10,000 nt of DNA from Asticcacaulis sp. Lineage in GTDB: Bacteria; Pseudomonadota; Alphaproteobacteria; Caulobacterales; Caulobacteraceae. Shown here piece by piece: positions 1-6,747 of this stretch. Positions within the stretch are counted from its first letter, which is position 1. Every line of letters begins with the position of its first letter. The position numbers and the translations under genes were made by a program. The notes beneath the pieces were generated by a model. The model was not told the DNA's origin, searched no databases, and saw only the letters and a program-made list of their open reading frames with translations. The stretch is from the NCBI RefSeq assembly GCF_020217185.1, contig NZ_JAIWNX010000172.1, forward strand, positions 1-10,000. The letters run 5' to 3'.

Positions 1-1
1 G

Positions 2-769
2 CGCGACCTGTTCAACGCCCTGATTCTGGCGCTGGATGACGTTTTGCCATCCGCCGAGGAGCAGGCCCTGCTGGTCGATCTGGCCGGTACCTATGGCACG
101 CAGGATCTGGCCATGCGCGCGGCGCGCGTCTCTCAGCAACGCGGCTTCTACCTGCCCGAACGCGCCTATCCGCTGCGTGCCCTGCCCGCTGTCAAATCGC
201 CCGAAGGGTCGTTTGTACTGGCCATCACGCGTCAGGAATCGGGCTTTGACCCGATGGTGCGCTCTGGTGCCAATGCCCGCGGCATGATGCAGCTTATCCC
301 ACCGACCGCAAAGGGCGTGGCGCGGCGCATGTCGCTGACCTATTCCGACTCGATGCTGTACGATCCCGACTACAATATGCAGTTGGGGGCCTATCACCTC
401 GGGGAACTGGTGGATCGCTTCGGCGGGTCCTACGTCATGGCCGCCGCTGGTTACAATGCCGGGCCAAACCGTCCGCCGCAGTGGATCATCGACTGCGGCG
501 ATCCGCGCGGCGAAACAGCCGACCCCATCGCGTTTATCGAATGTGCGCCTTTTACAGAGACGCGCAACTACATGATGCGGGTGATGGAAAACAACGCCGT
601 CTATCGCGCCCGCCTCAATGGCGGCACCGCGCCTCTGACGCCGATGGCCGACCTGAAACGCGGCATGATCATCGCCTACACACCGCAAACGGGCGACAGC
701 GAGGATACGGGCAGCCTGCCGACCGGACCGGTCAACTATAATGAGCTGAAAGCGACGTCAGGGAACTGA
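2..769 (+). CDS. Soluble lytic murein transglycosylase (Slt family), C-terminal part, 5' end outside window
   Basis: The reading frame is open from base 2, so the true start lies to the left and about 255 residues are visible. The frame shows the order of motifs of the Slt70-type catalytic domain. RQESGF carries the catalytic glutamate (codon 236-238). GANARGMMQLIPPTA, YNMQLGAYHL and AAAGYNAGPNRP follow, then the ETRNYMMRV motif near the C-terminus. The roughly 75 residues before the catalytic Glu are probably the end of the alpha-helical superhelical domain typical of Slt70. Enzymes of this family cleave the MurNAc-GlcNAc bond of peptidoglycan in the periplasm, forming 1,6-anhydro ends, and act in wall turnover and remodelling. 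No signal peptide can be seen because the N-terminus is missing. The tail after the domain is acidic and Gly/Thr-rich with no clear fold. The gene ends 38 bases inside the convergent ABC ATPase gene. The family is certain; the exact paralogue is not. Confidence 0.93.
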   Translation, partial: RDLFNALILALDDVLPSAEEQALLVDLAGTYGTQDLAMRAARVSQQRGFYLPERAYPLRALPAVKSPEGSFVLAITRQESGFDPMVRSGANARGMMQLIPPTAKGVARRMSLTYSDSMLYDPDYNMQLGAYHLGELVDRFGGSYVMAAAGYNAGPNRPPQWIIDCGDPRGETADPIAFIECAPFTETRNYMMRVMENNAVYRARLNGGTAPLTPMADLKRGMIIAYTPQTGDSEDTGSLPTGPVNYNELKATSGN

Positions 770-1511
770 CCGGACTGGCCGCAAGGTGCAGGGCGGGGCC
801 GTCATCACTGGCACGGAACCCACCGTTCAGGTGGAAAACCTCAGCCAGCAAAGACGGTGTAAAGACCTCTTCAGGCGCGCCAAACCCCGCCACGCGCCCG
901 TCGTGCATGACGCACACCGCATCGCAGAAGGCCGCCGCCAGCCCCAGATCGTGCAGGCTGGCGATCACCATGTGGCCGCGCGCGGCAGCGGCCTTCAGCA
1001 CGCCCAGTACCTGACGCTGCCAGGCCGGATCAAGCGCCGTCAGGGGCTCATCGAGCAGCAGGACCGGACAGTCCGTCGCCAGAAGCCGCGCCAGCAGCAC
1101 CCGCGCCTTTTGCCCGCCCGACAACGAAAAGACCCGCTGATGCGCCGCCTCGCTCAGGCCCACCTCACGCAATGCCGCCTCGGCGCGCGCGTCGGCATCG
1201 CGAAAGCGCTGCGCGCCAAGTTGCACAATCTCGTGCACGGTCAGGTCCCAACTGATGCTGCGCGCCTGCGGCAGATACCCCATACAGGCGGACCGTTCGG
1301 ACAGGGATAAGGACGACAGGGCGCGATCGTCGATCCGCACGCCTCCCGCCGACGGCGCCACCAACCCCGCCAGCGCCCGCAAAAGCGTTGTCTTGCCCGA
1401 CCCATTCGGCCCGACCAGCCCGTAAAGGCGTCCGGGCTCGAAGCGCAGAGACACGTCGCGGACGGCTTCGGTCTGCCCCAGACGGACGCTAAGGCTGTGT
1501 GTCTCGATCAT
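732..1511 (-). CDS. ABC transporter ATP-binding protein, FecE/BtuD type
   Basis: This is a 259-residue nucleotide-binding subunit that would sit on the cytoplasmic face and drive import through the adjacent permease. All ABC motifs are present and intact: Walker A GPNGSGKT at 34-41, Q-loop Gln82 (YLPQ), signature LSGGQ at 130-134, Walker B VLLLDE at 150-155, D-loop ALDP, and H-loop His187 in ASLHD. The length fits the iron-siderophore/cobalamin class (about 250-260). I chose the ATG at 1509-1511 because it overlaps the permease stop as ATGA, suggesting translational coupling. An ATG four codons upstream (MGAG) is possible but has its AAGGA directly abutting it. The same frame stays open upstream to 1892, but that part is the shadow of the permease gene. 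The C-terminal 12 codons are antisense to the lytic transglycosylase gene. The substrate cannot be read from this subunit. Confidence 0.93.
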   Translation of the reverse strand: MIETHSLSVRLGQTEAVRDVSLRFEPGRLYGLVGPNGSGKTTLLRALAGLVAPSAGGVRIDDRALSSLSLSERSACMGYLPQARSISWDLTVHEIVQLGAQRFRDADARAEAALREVGLSEAAHQRVFSLSGGQKARVLLARLLATDCPVLLLDEPLTALDPAWQRQVLGVLKAAAARGHMVIASLHDLGLAAAFCDAVCVMHDGRVAGFGAPEEVFTPSLLAEVFHLNGGFRASDDGPALHLAASPVSSLTSLSAHYS

Positions 1512-2488
1512 CCCTGCACCCATTCCTTCGCGCTTTTCCAGGCCAGAATCGCGAACAGCGGCGCGCCGATCAGCGAGGTCAGCACCCCCAGTCGAATATC
1601 CGTCGAGGTCGGCAGCAGGCGCACCGCGCCATCGGCCAGCAGCACCATCACCCCGCCCGCCAGTCCCGAGGGCGCGATCAGCCGATAGGGGTCGCGCACG
1701 CCCAGACCCCGCACCAGATGCGGCGCGGCCAGCCCGACAAAACCGATCACCCCCGACACGGCGACGGCCAGCCCGGCCAGCACGCTGATGGCGACAACCG
1801 ACAGGGCCGCCAGTTGGCGCAGATCGACGCCTTGCGAGCGCGCTGTGTCTTCGCCGAGCGTCAGGAGCCTCAGACCCGGCCCCACCCGCCACAGCAGCAG
1901 AGCCGAAAGAAGAAGCCCGCCCGCCGCCATGGCCGCATCCGTCCAGCTACGGTTTTCGACCGATCCCATCATCCAGCCCAGAATTTCGGCGGTGGTCACC
2001 GGCGAGGGCGACAGATTGAAGACCAGCGCCATCAGTGCCCCGGTCAGGCTCGACAATCCGACCCCCAGAAGAATCAGGGCCTGCCGGTCCGGAAAGCGGC
2101 TGACAAAGGCCAGAATAATCAGCGAGACGCCACCGGCAAACAGCAGGGCAAAGCCTTCGACCGCGCCGGGCGTCAGGCCCAGCCCCAGCACGATGGCGAC
2201 CGCTGCCCCAAGTCCCGCCCCGCCCGACACGCCCATCAGGCCTGGCTCGGCCAGCGGGTTGCGGAAATAGCCCTGCGCCACCGCGCCGGCCACCCCCAGC
2301 ATGGCCCCGACCAGCAGCGCACACAGATTACGCGGCAGGCGGATCTGCCACAGGATTTCACCGGCCAGACTGCCGGGCGCGTGCAAGGCCTCGGCATAGT
2401 CGGCGGGCCTCAGCGCCACCTCGCCCATGCCCATCAGCAGGACCAGCAACAGGGCCGCCGAAAGGGCCAGAATGATCCCTATTTTCAA
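1508..2488 (-). CDS. FecCD/BtuC family ABC transporter permease
   Basis: This 326-residue polytopic inner-membrane protein matches the FecCD family in length and pattern. The N-terminal half carries the hallmark RLPRNLCALLVGAMLGVAGA, followed by QGYFRNPLAEPGLMGVSGGAGLGA. The second half has GVIGFVGLAAPHLVRGL, part of the cytoplasmic loop that contacts the ATPase, followed by further hydrophobic segments; around ten helices would be expected. Proteins of this type form the homodimeric channel of importers for cobalamin, ferric siderophores or haem. The start is a TTG at 2486-2488, reading MKIGIILALS. It overlaps the binding-protein stop as TTGA and has GGAG 8 bases upstream, which makes it better supported than the internal ATGs at residues 20 and 22, which lie within the first membrane helix. 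Translation is therefore probably coupled to the gene before it. The family is certain; the substrate (B12 versus iron chelate) is open. Confidence 0.93.
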   Translation of the reverse strand: MKIGIILALSAALLLVLLMGMGEVALRPADYAEALHAPGSLAGEILWQIRLPRNLCALLVGAMLGVAGAVAQGYFRNPLAEPGLMGVSGGAGLGAAVAIVLGLGLTPGAVEGFALLFAGGVSLIILAFVSRFPDRQALILLGVGLSSLTGALMALVFNLSPSPVTTAEILGWMMGSVENRSWTDAAMAAGGLLLSALLLWRVGPGLRLLTLGEDTARSQGVDLRQLAALSVVAISVLAGLAVAVSGVIGFVGLAAPHLVRGLGVRDPYRLIAPSGLAGGVMVLLADGAVRLLPTSTDIRLGVLTSLIGAPLFAILAWKSAKEWVQG

Positions 2489-3285
2489 GATATTTTCTCC
2501 GCCAGCTCAGGCAGGCCAAACGCCGCGTACCACGCACTGCACGCCAGCATCGGGCTGGGGATGGTCACGTGCGCCGCCCGCTCGATTCGCGCCCGCACCA
2601 GCGGATGCCGCCCCGGCGCCCGCCGCATGGCGTAGGCATCCTCATAAAAGCCCAGCGCATAGACCTCCGCCCTTTCGCTTAAAAACACTTCGGGCGACAG
2701 ATAGTAGAAATAGGGTTGCGACGCCACCAGCCTGTGACCGGTCGCGCCGATGACCTGACCCACCCAGGTCGCGGCCCCCGCCGAATAGCCGGAAGGCGTG
2801 TAGTAGAGCACCTTTCGCGGACGTTCCGGCACCGGCACCTTTGCCAGAGCCGCCGCCATGTCTTGCGCTTCGCGTGCGCCAGCCTGTGGCACGCCCAGTT
2901 GCACCGCCACGTTTCTGACCTCGGCTCCCGCCTCAGAAAAGGTCGAAATCTCATTGATCTGTATAATTTTTATGCCGTGTGCCTGTGCCTGTTTGATCAG
3001 TCGGGCATCGCCACCCCAGGTGCGGACAAGAGCATCGGGTTTCAGCGCCAGCAGCGCCTCCAGCGTCGGGCGACGCAGCGGGATCGCCCCGACCCGCGCG
3101 CGGTAGAAACTGTCCTGATGGCGCGCGCGTGGCGACAGACTGAGGATAAGGTCAGGGGGCAGGAGCGCCAGCGCATACTGGTCGGCGCACATGTCCAGCG
3201 ACACAACACGCAGAGGTTTAGTCCAGGCGCCACACGCAAAAAGGCTTGCCCAGCCCAAAATCAACCAGAAGATGATATTTTTCAT
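2485..3285 (-). CDS. Periplasmic substrate-binding protein of a cobalamin/iron-chelate type ABC importer (BtuF-like)
   Basis: The 266-residue protein begins with a hydrophobic leader (about residues 1-20, MKNIIFWLILGWASLFACGA) for export. LFAC is not a proper lipobox because Phe occupies position -2, so a soluble periplasmic protein is more likely than a lipoprotein. The mature part opens with RVVSLDMCADQYALALL, the strand and helix that start class III helical-backbone binding proteins, and then has RPTLEALLALKPDALVRTWGG, which matches the LE-x-(I/L)-LxLKPDLV pattern of BtuF/FecB-type proteins. It would deliver its ligand to the permease encoded by the next gene. The ATG at 3283-3285 is preferred over a GTG four codons upstream because AAGGTGG lies 8 bases before it. 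It is first of three overlapping genes. No TonB-dependent receptor gene and no cobalamin riboswitch is seen beside it, so the ligand (corrinoid, haem or ferric chelate) stays undecided. Confidence 0.85.
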   Translation of the reverse strand: MKNIIFWLILGWASLFACGAWTKPLRVVSLDMCADQYALALLPPDLILSLSPRARHQDSFYRARVGAIPLRRPTLEALLALKPDALVRTWGGDARLIKQAQAHGIKIIQINEISTFSEAGAEVRNVAVQLGVPQAGAREAQDMAAALAKVPVPERPRKVLYYTPSGYSAGAATWVGQVIGATGHRLVASQPYFYYLSPEVFLSERAEVYALGFYEDAYAMRRAPGRHPLVRARIERAAHVTIPSPMLACSAWYAAFGLPELAEKIS

Positions 3286-3293
3286 CCCGTTTA

Positions 3294-3300
3294 CCACCTT
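3294..3300 (-). promoter_or_regulatory. Ribosome binding site of the binding-protein gene
   Basis: On the minus strand AAGGTGG lies 8 bases before the ATG at 3283-3285, close to the AAGGAGG consensus. It decides the start in favour of that ATG over the GTG at 3295-3297, which lies inside this site. Confidence 0.6.
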
Positions 3301-3306
3301 GGGTTA

Positions 3307-3335
3307 GTTATCCACAGGGCTATTTTCGGTCTTAA
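3307..3335 (-). promoter_or_regulatory. Possible sigma70-type promoter for the ABC importer operon
   Basis: On the minus strand TTAAGA (4 of 6 to TTGACA) and GATAAC (4 of 6 to TATAAT) are separated by 17 bases, upstream of the binding-protein gene. The putative start point would fall about 15 bases from the ATG, leaving room only for the ribosome binding site, so this is a weak prediction. The -10 element overlaps the DnaA box. Confidence 0.25.
3308..3316 (+). promoter_or_regulatory. Exact DnaA-box sequence in a divergent promoter region
   Basis: TTATCCACA is an exact match to the strict 9-base DnaA box. It lies in the 79-base region between the divergent uptake operon and the glycosyltransferase gene, where a regulator could affect either side. 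DnaA is known to act as a transcription factor in Caulobacter as well as an initiator. Only one box is visible, with no AT-rich unwinding region, so this is not a replication origin. A chance match is possible. Confidence 0.4.
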
Positions 3336-3364
3336 GTTGTGCCCCTCAGGCCGTGGGGGGAGAC

Positions 3365-4822
3365 ATGCCGCCGGAACCTAAACGCATAGCCGTCGAACAC
3401 GCGGCCCTCGCCGACAGCGCGCGGCCGAACCTATACGTCGTCTCCGATTCCGCAAGAGGCATAGCCGCACTTGATCCGCGTTTTTCGGCGCAATCACCCC
3501 CGGTCGTCTGGCAGTGGGCGGCGCTGATGGTGTTAAGCCTGACGCTCATCATCGGTCTGTGGCTGGCGTTCGATGCGATGACGCCATGCCTTTACGGTCT
3601 GTGCTGGTCGCTATTCATGACAAATGCGACCGTGAGACTGATCGCCTCTCTTACCCGCCGCACACCGCACAGCGCCCCGCCCCTGACCGATAGCCAGCTG
3701 CCCGTCTATACGGTGATTGTCGCGTTGTACAAGGAAGCGGCCATAGCGCCGCAACTGATCACCGCCCTCGAAGCCCTCGACTATCCGCGTCACAAACTGG
3801 AAATTCTGTTTGCGCTCGAAGACGATGATGCCGAAACGCTGATCGCCTTTGAGCCGCTTCTGGACCGCGACCGCCATCCGCATCGCCACCATATGCGCGT
3901 TGTGCGGGTCGAAAGCGGCACGCCGCGCACCAAGCCGCGTGCCCTGAACCTTGCCCTGAACCGCGCGCGCGGTGATCTGGTGGCCATCTATGACGCCGAG
4001 GACATCCCGGCATCGTCGCAGTTGCGCGAAGCGGCCGCCGCCTTTGCCGGCCTGCCCGCACACATCGCCTGCCTTCAGGCCCCGTTGAGGCCCGCCGGGG
4101 CACGCAGCTTCATCGCGCGGCAGTTCGCCGCCGAATACGCCGTGCAATTTGACGTGCTGCTGCCGGCCCTGCACCGTTTCGGCCTGACCTTCCCGCTAGG
4201 CGGCACCAGCAACCATTTCCGCGCCACGGCGCTGAAAGCCGTCGGAGCCTGGGATGCCCATAATGTCACCGAAGATGCCGACCTGGCCTATCGCCTGGTG
4301 CGGTTTGGCTATGGCTGCGGCCTGATTGAGGCCCCGACCCGTGAAAGCCCGCCTGAGGATACACGCACCTGGCTGCCTCAGCGCACGCGCTGGATCAAGG
4401 GCCATATGCAAACCCTGCTGGTGCACACCCGCAGGCCGAGCGATTTACCCGTCATGCCGGCTCTTGGTCTGATGCTGAGTCTTGGTCTGAACGTCTTCTC
4501 GGCCCTGTGCTACGCCCCGTTCATGGCACTCACGCTCGGTCAGGGATTATTGCATCTGTGGCAACCCGATCTTGGCGGCGTAGCCTTGCCCGATCTGATC
4601 CTTCTGGTGTGCGGGATGGGCTTTGCGCAGATCGCGCTCGATACCGGCGCCCGACGCGCAGGTTTGAAACTCAGCCTGTGGGATCGTCTGGGGCTGCCTG
4701 TCTATTGGGGCCTGCAATCCTTCGGTGCGCTGTATGCACTTTATCAGCTTGTCGTTCGGCCTTTCCACTGGGACAAGACCGAGCACGCACCAACCGGGGG
4801 CGCGGTGACAAACCCGTCATAG
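3365..4822 (+). CDS. Membrane glycosyltransferase, GT2 family (cellulose synthase/XagB-like)
   Basis: This 485-residue processive-type glycosyltransferase would be anchored in the inner membrane and build an exported polysaccharide from a nucleotide sugar. A roughly 45-residue polar N-terminus is followed by two hydrophobic segments (about 48-68 and 75-91). The GT-A domain follows, with VYTVIVALYKE as first strand, an EDDD acidic cluster near 152-155, DAED at 210-213 (metal/UDP-sugar binding), TED at 302-304 (catalytic base) and QRTRW at 339-343. These are the D, DxD, TED and QxxRW signatures of BcsA-like enzymes. About three more membrane segments follow (near 365-400, 408-426, 445-465), and the protein ends close to FHWDKTEH, common in alphaproteobacterial members. 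I took the ATG after GGGGGGAGAC; a GTG four codons earlier is an alternative. No PilZ domain is present within this length, and no partner polysaccharide genes are nearby, so the product is unknown. Confidence 0.88.
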   Translation: MPPEPKRIAVEHAALADSARPNLYVVSDSARGIAALDPRFSAQSPPVVWQWAALMVLSLTLIIGLWLAFDAMTPCLYGLCWSLFMTNATVRLIASLTRRTPHSAPPLTDSQLPVYTVIVALYKEAAIAPQLITALEALDYPRHKLEILFALEDDDAETLIAFEPLLDRDRHPHRHHMRVVRVESGTPRTKPRALNLALNRARGDLVAIYDAEDIPASSQLREAAAAFAGLPAHIACLQAPLRPAGARSFIARQFAAEYAVQFDVLLPALHRFGLTFPLGGTSNHFRATALKAVGAWDAHNVTEDADLAYRLVRFGYGCGLIEAPTRESPPEDTRTWLPQRTRWIKGHMQTLLVHTRRPSDLPVMPALGLMLSLGLNVFSALCYAPFMALTLGQGLLHLWQPDLGGVALPDLILLVCGMGFAQIALDTGARRAGLKLSLWDRLGLPVYWGLQSFGALYALYQLVVRPFHWDKTEHAPTGGAVTNPS

Positions 4823-4872
4823 CCTTGACAGGAAGATTTGACGCAGGCGGCGGCGGGCGGTATGGCCAGCGC

Positions 4873-5805
4873 ATGACCGAGATCAGCCCGACGCCCCTGA
4901 CCCTGCGCACCCTGCCGTGGCGCGACTATGCCCTGATTGACTCCGGCAAGGGGCTGAAACTCGAACGCTATGGCGACTATCTGGTCATCCGGCCGGAGCC
5001 ACAATGCTGGTGGTCGCCGAAATATCCCGAACTGTGGGACAAGGCCGACGCGGTTTTCGACGCCGAGAACGAGGACGAGGATGGCGGCCGCTGGTCCTTC
5101 CGTCGCCGCCCGGACGAGCAATGGGCCTTAGGCTATGACCGCGTCAAATTCTACGGGCGCTTCACCGCCTTCCGTCACCTCGCCTTCTTCCCGGAGCAGG
5201 CCGCCAACTGGGCGTGGCAGAAGACCGCCATCGAAGCGCGCAACGATCAGCCGCGCGTCCTCAACCTGTTTGGCTATACAGGCGTGGCCAGCCTTGTCTG
5301 CGCCGCCGCCGGCGCGCGTGTCACCCACGTCGATGCCTCCAAAAAGTCCGTCGCCTATGCGCGTGACAATGCCGCCCTGTCCGGCATGGAGGACGCCCCC
5401 ATCCGCTGGATCGTCGAAGACGCCCGCAAATACGTGCAGCGCGAGGTCAAGCGCGGCTCCAAGTACGAAGGCATTATCCTCGATCCGCCGAAATACGGAC
5501 GCGGCCCGACCGGCGAAGTGTGGCGGCTGTTCGAAGACCTGCCCGAACTGCTCGACCTGTGCGCGCAGCTTCTGTCGGATGACGCGGCGTTCTTCCTGCT
5601 CAATGCCTACGCGGCGCGCGTCTCAGGCCCGGCGCTGGCGCATCTGATGGCCGAAACCATTGGCCAGCGTCCCGGCCGTATCGACTATGGCGAACTGACC
5701 CTGTGCGAAGACCCGAAGACTCCCAAAGGCGCGAAGCCATCGCTGATCGCCCCGCGCGAATTCGGCATGTCCTTCTTTGCGCGCTGGATGAAGGACCCGG
5801 TCTAA
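4873..5805 (+). CDS. Class I SAM-dependent methyltransferase, RlmI/RlmK-like rRNA methyltransferase
   Basis: This 310-residue cytoplasmic protein has a Rossmann-type methyltransferase domain in its second half. Motif I is NLFGYTG (131-137), an acidic end of strand 2 is HVDASKKS with Asp154, VEDAR lies at 181-185, and the catalytic-loop motif is DPPK (204-207). NLFGYTG and DPPK together are typical of 23S rRNA cytosine-5 methyltransferases of the RlmI/YccW group. The first 90 or so residues (rich in Trp and acidic residues, including WWSPKYPELW) stand where RlmI has its PUA and EEHEE regions, but the protein is shorter than E. coli RlmI and I see no clear PUA domain. RNA, probably rRNA, is the inferred substrate; the position is unknown. 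The start is an ATG 50 bases after the glycosyltransferase stop. The frame stays open upstream to 4507, but that would lie over 300 bases inside the preceding gene. The next gene starts 4 bases after the stop. Confidence 0.88.
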   Translation: MTEISPTPLTLRTLPWRDYALIDSGKGLKLERYGDYLVIRPEPQCWWSPKYPELWDKADAVFDAENEDEDGGRWSFRRRPDEQWALGYDRVKFYGRFTAFRHLAFFPEQAANWAWQKTAIEARNDQPRVLNLFGYTGVASLVCAAAGARVTHVDASKKSVAYARDNAALSGMEDAPIRWIVEDARKYVQREVKRGSKYEGIILDPPKYGRGPTGEVWRLFEDLPELLDLCAQLLSDDAAFFLLNAYAARVSGPALAHLMAETIGQRPGRIDYGELTLCEDPKTPKGAKPSLIAPREFGMSFFARWMKDPV

Positions 5806-5809
5806 GCTC

Positions 5810-6604
5810 ATGTCTATAAAGCAGATTACTTCCCTCACCAACCAGAAGATCAAGGACATCCGCGCCCTGCATATGCGCAAGGAGCGAGAGTCCACCAAGC
5901 AGTTTCTGGCCGAAGGTCTGAAGATCATTATCGACGCGCTGGATCAGGAGATCGCGCCGCAAATCCTGATCTATGGCAAGGACGCCGACCACCATCCGCT
6001 GCTTCAGCGCGCCATTGACGAGACGCTGAAAGCCCGCGGGCAGGTGCTTGAGGTGACGCGCGACATCCTCGAAAAAATCTCACGCAAGGAAAATCCGCAG
6101 ATGGTGCTGGCGGTCTTTGCCCAGCGCATCCGGCGTCTGTCGGAGATCGACCCGGACAGCCATGAGGTCTGGGTGGCGCTGGAGCAGGTGCGCGATCCCG
6201 GCAATCTGGGGACCATCATCCGCACCGCCGACGCCGCAGCCATCGGCGGCGTCATCCTGATCGGGGATTGCGTCGATCCGTTCAGCGTCGAAACCGTGCG
6301 CGCCACCATGGGTTCGATCTTCGCCCTGCCGATCGTCAAATGCACGCGCGAGGAATTTATCGCCGATCGCGGCCGCTGGACCGGCTCCGTCGTCGGCACC
6401 TTACTGACCGCCAAACACGATCACCGCAGCGCGCCGTACAAACGCCCGACGCTTTTGCTGATGGGCACCGAACAATCGGGACTGACGCCGGAGATTGCCG
6501 ATACCTGCGACCTGCACGTCAAGATCCCGATGCGCGGACGGGCCGACAGCCTCAATCTTTCGGTGGCCACGGGCATTATGATCTACGCCGCCTGCGGCCT
6601 GTAG
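5810..6604 (+). CDS. SpoU/TrmH family RNA 2'-O-methyltransferase
   Basis: This 264-residue protein is a member of the knotted SPOUT superfamily. An N-terminal substrate-binding domain (about 1-105), opening with the LTNQKIKDIRAL pattern often seen in the TrmH/RlmB/TsnR group, precedes the catalytic domain. All three SpoU motifs are intact: motif 1 NLGTIIRTADA with Asn132 and Arg138, motif 2 GTEQSGL (219-225) with Glu221, and motif 3 IPMRGRADSLNLSVA (239-253) with Ser247 and Asn249. Such enzymes add a methyl group from SAM to a ribose 2'-OH in tRNA or rRNA. Sequence alone does not separate tRNA, 23S rRNA and thiostrepton-resistance-type targets. It starts 4 bases after the preceding methyltransferase gene and is surely cotranscribed with it. 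A hairpin with a U tract follows 7 bases after the stop. Confidence 0.9.
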   Translation: MSIKQITSLTNQKIKDIRALHMRKERESTKQFLAEGLKIIIDALDQEIAPQILIYGKDADHHPLLQRAIDETLKARGQVLEVTRDILEKISRKENPQMVLAVFAQRIRRLSEIDPDSHEVWVALEQVRDPGNLGTIIRTADAAAIGGVILIGDCVDPFSVETVRATMGSIFALPIVKCTREEFIADRGRWTGSVVGTLLTAKHDHRSAPYKRPTLLLMGTEQSGLTPEIADTCDLHVKIPMRGRADSLNLSVATGIMIYAACGL

Positions 6605-6611
6605 GTCACCT

Positions 6612-6658
6612 CTTATACCAAAGGTCATAAATAATGACCCTTGGTATAAGCATTTTTT
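6612..6658 (+). terminator. Long inverted repeat with T tract, rho-independent terminator after the methyltransferase genes
   Basis: The arms CTTATACCAAAGGTCAT and ATGACCCTTGGTATAAG pair over 16 of 17 positions around a 5-base AAATA loop (6629-6633). A T6 tract begins 2 bases after the stem. The only mismatch is A6622 with C6640; on the minus-strand transcript it becomes a G-U pair. Position and T tract fit termination of the plus-strand run. The long perfect arms are more than a terminator needs and also suggest an interspersed palindromic repeat. Confidence 0.7.
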
Positions 6659-6712
6659 CAGCTCAAGCGCCGCATGGCTCCTCGCATAGGCTCGGGCGGA
6701 CGGGCGCCCTTG

Positions 6713-6747
6713 CCAACAGCGATTGAGTCCAAATCAATCGCTGTTGG
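6713..6747. repeat. Perfect 14-base inverted repeat, possible REP-like hairpin
   Basis: CCAACAGCGATTGA and TCAATCGCTGTTGG are exact reverse complements around a 7-base loop (6727-6733). One wobble and one Watson-Crick pair can extend the stem to 6711-6749. No T tract follows. The right arm runs into TTGGTATTAGC, which matches TTGGTATAAGC at the end of the terminator hairpin in 10 of 11 positions. This suggests that the two hairpins are a pair belonging to one repeat family. No gene is supported in this part of the intergenic region. Confidence 0.65.

Noticed and set aside
1512..1892. N-terminal extension of the ATPase frame
   Set aside because: It lies wholly inside the permease gene in another frame and is low-complexity Ala/Gly/Arg. 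The ATPase fold starts at MIETHSLSVR.
1499..2635. Long open frame (378 codons) on the plus strand
   Set aside because: It is antisense to the well-supported FecCD permease. Its composition (many Gln, His, Arg, Pro) is what GC-rich antisense frames give, and it has no recognisable domain.
3308..3316. Possible replication origin at the DnaA box
   Set aside because: There is only one box, no AT-rich unwinding element, and no dnaA, hemE, parAB or other origin-linked genes nearby.
4825..4830. Exact TTGACA in the gap before the methyltransferase gene
   Set aside because: No -10-like element stands 16-18 bases downstream (the sequence there is GGCGGCGG-like), so I do not call a promoter.
4507..4872. 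N-terminal extension of the RlmI-like methyltransferase
   Set aside because: It would overlap the glycosyltransferase gene by over 300 bases and shows shadow-frame composition. The ATG at 4873 fits the family N-terminus.
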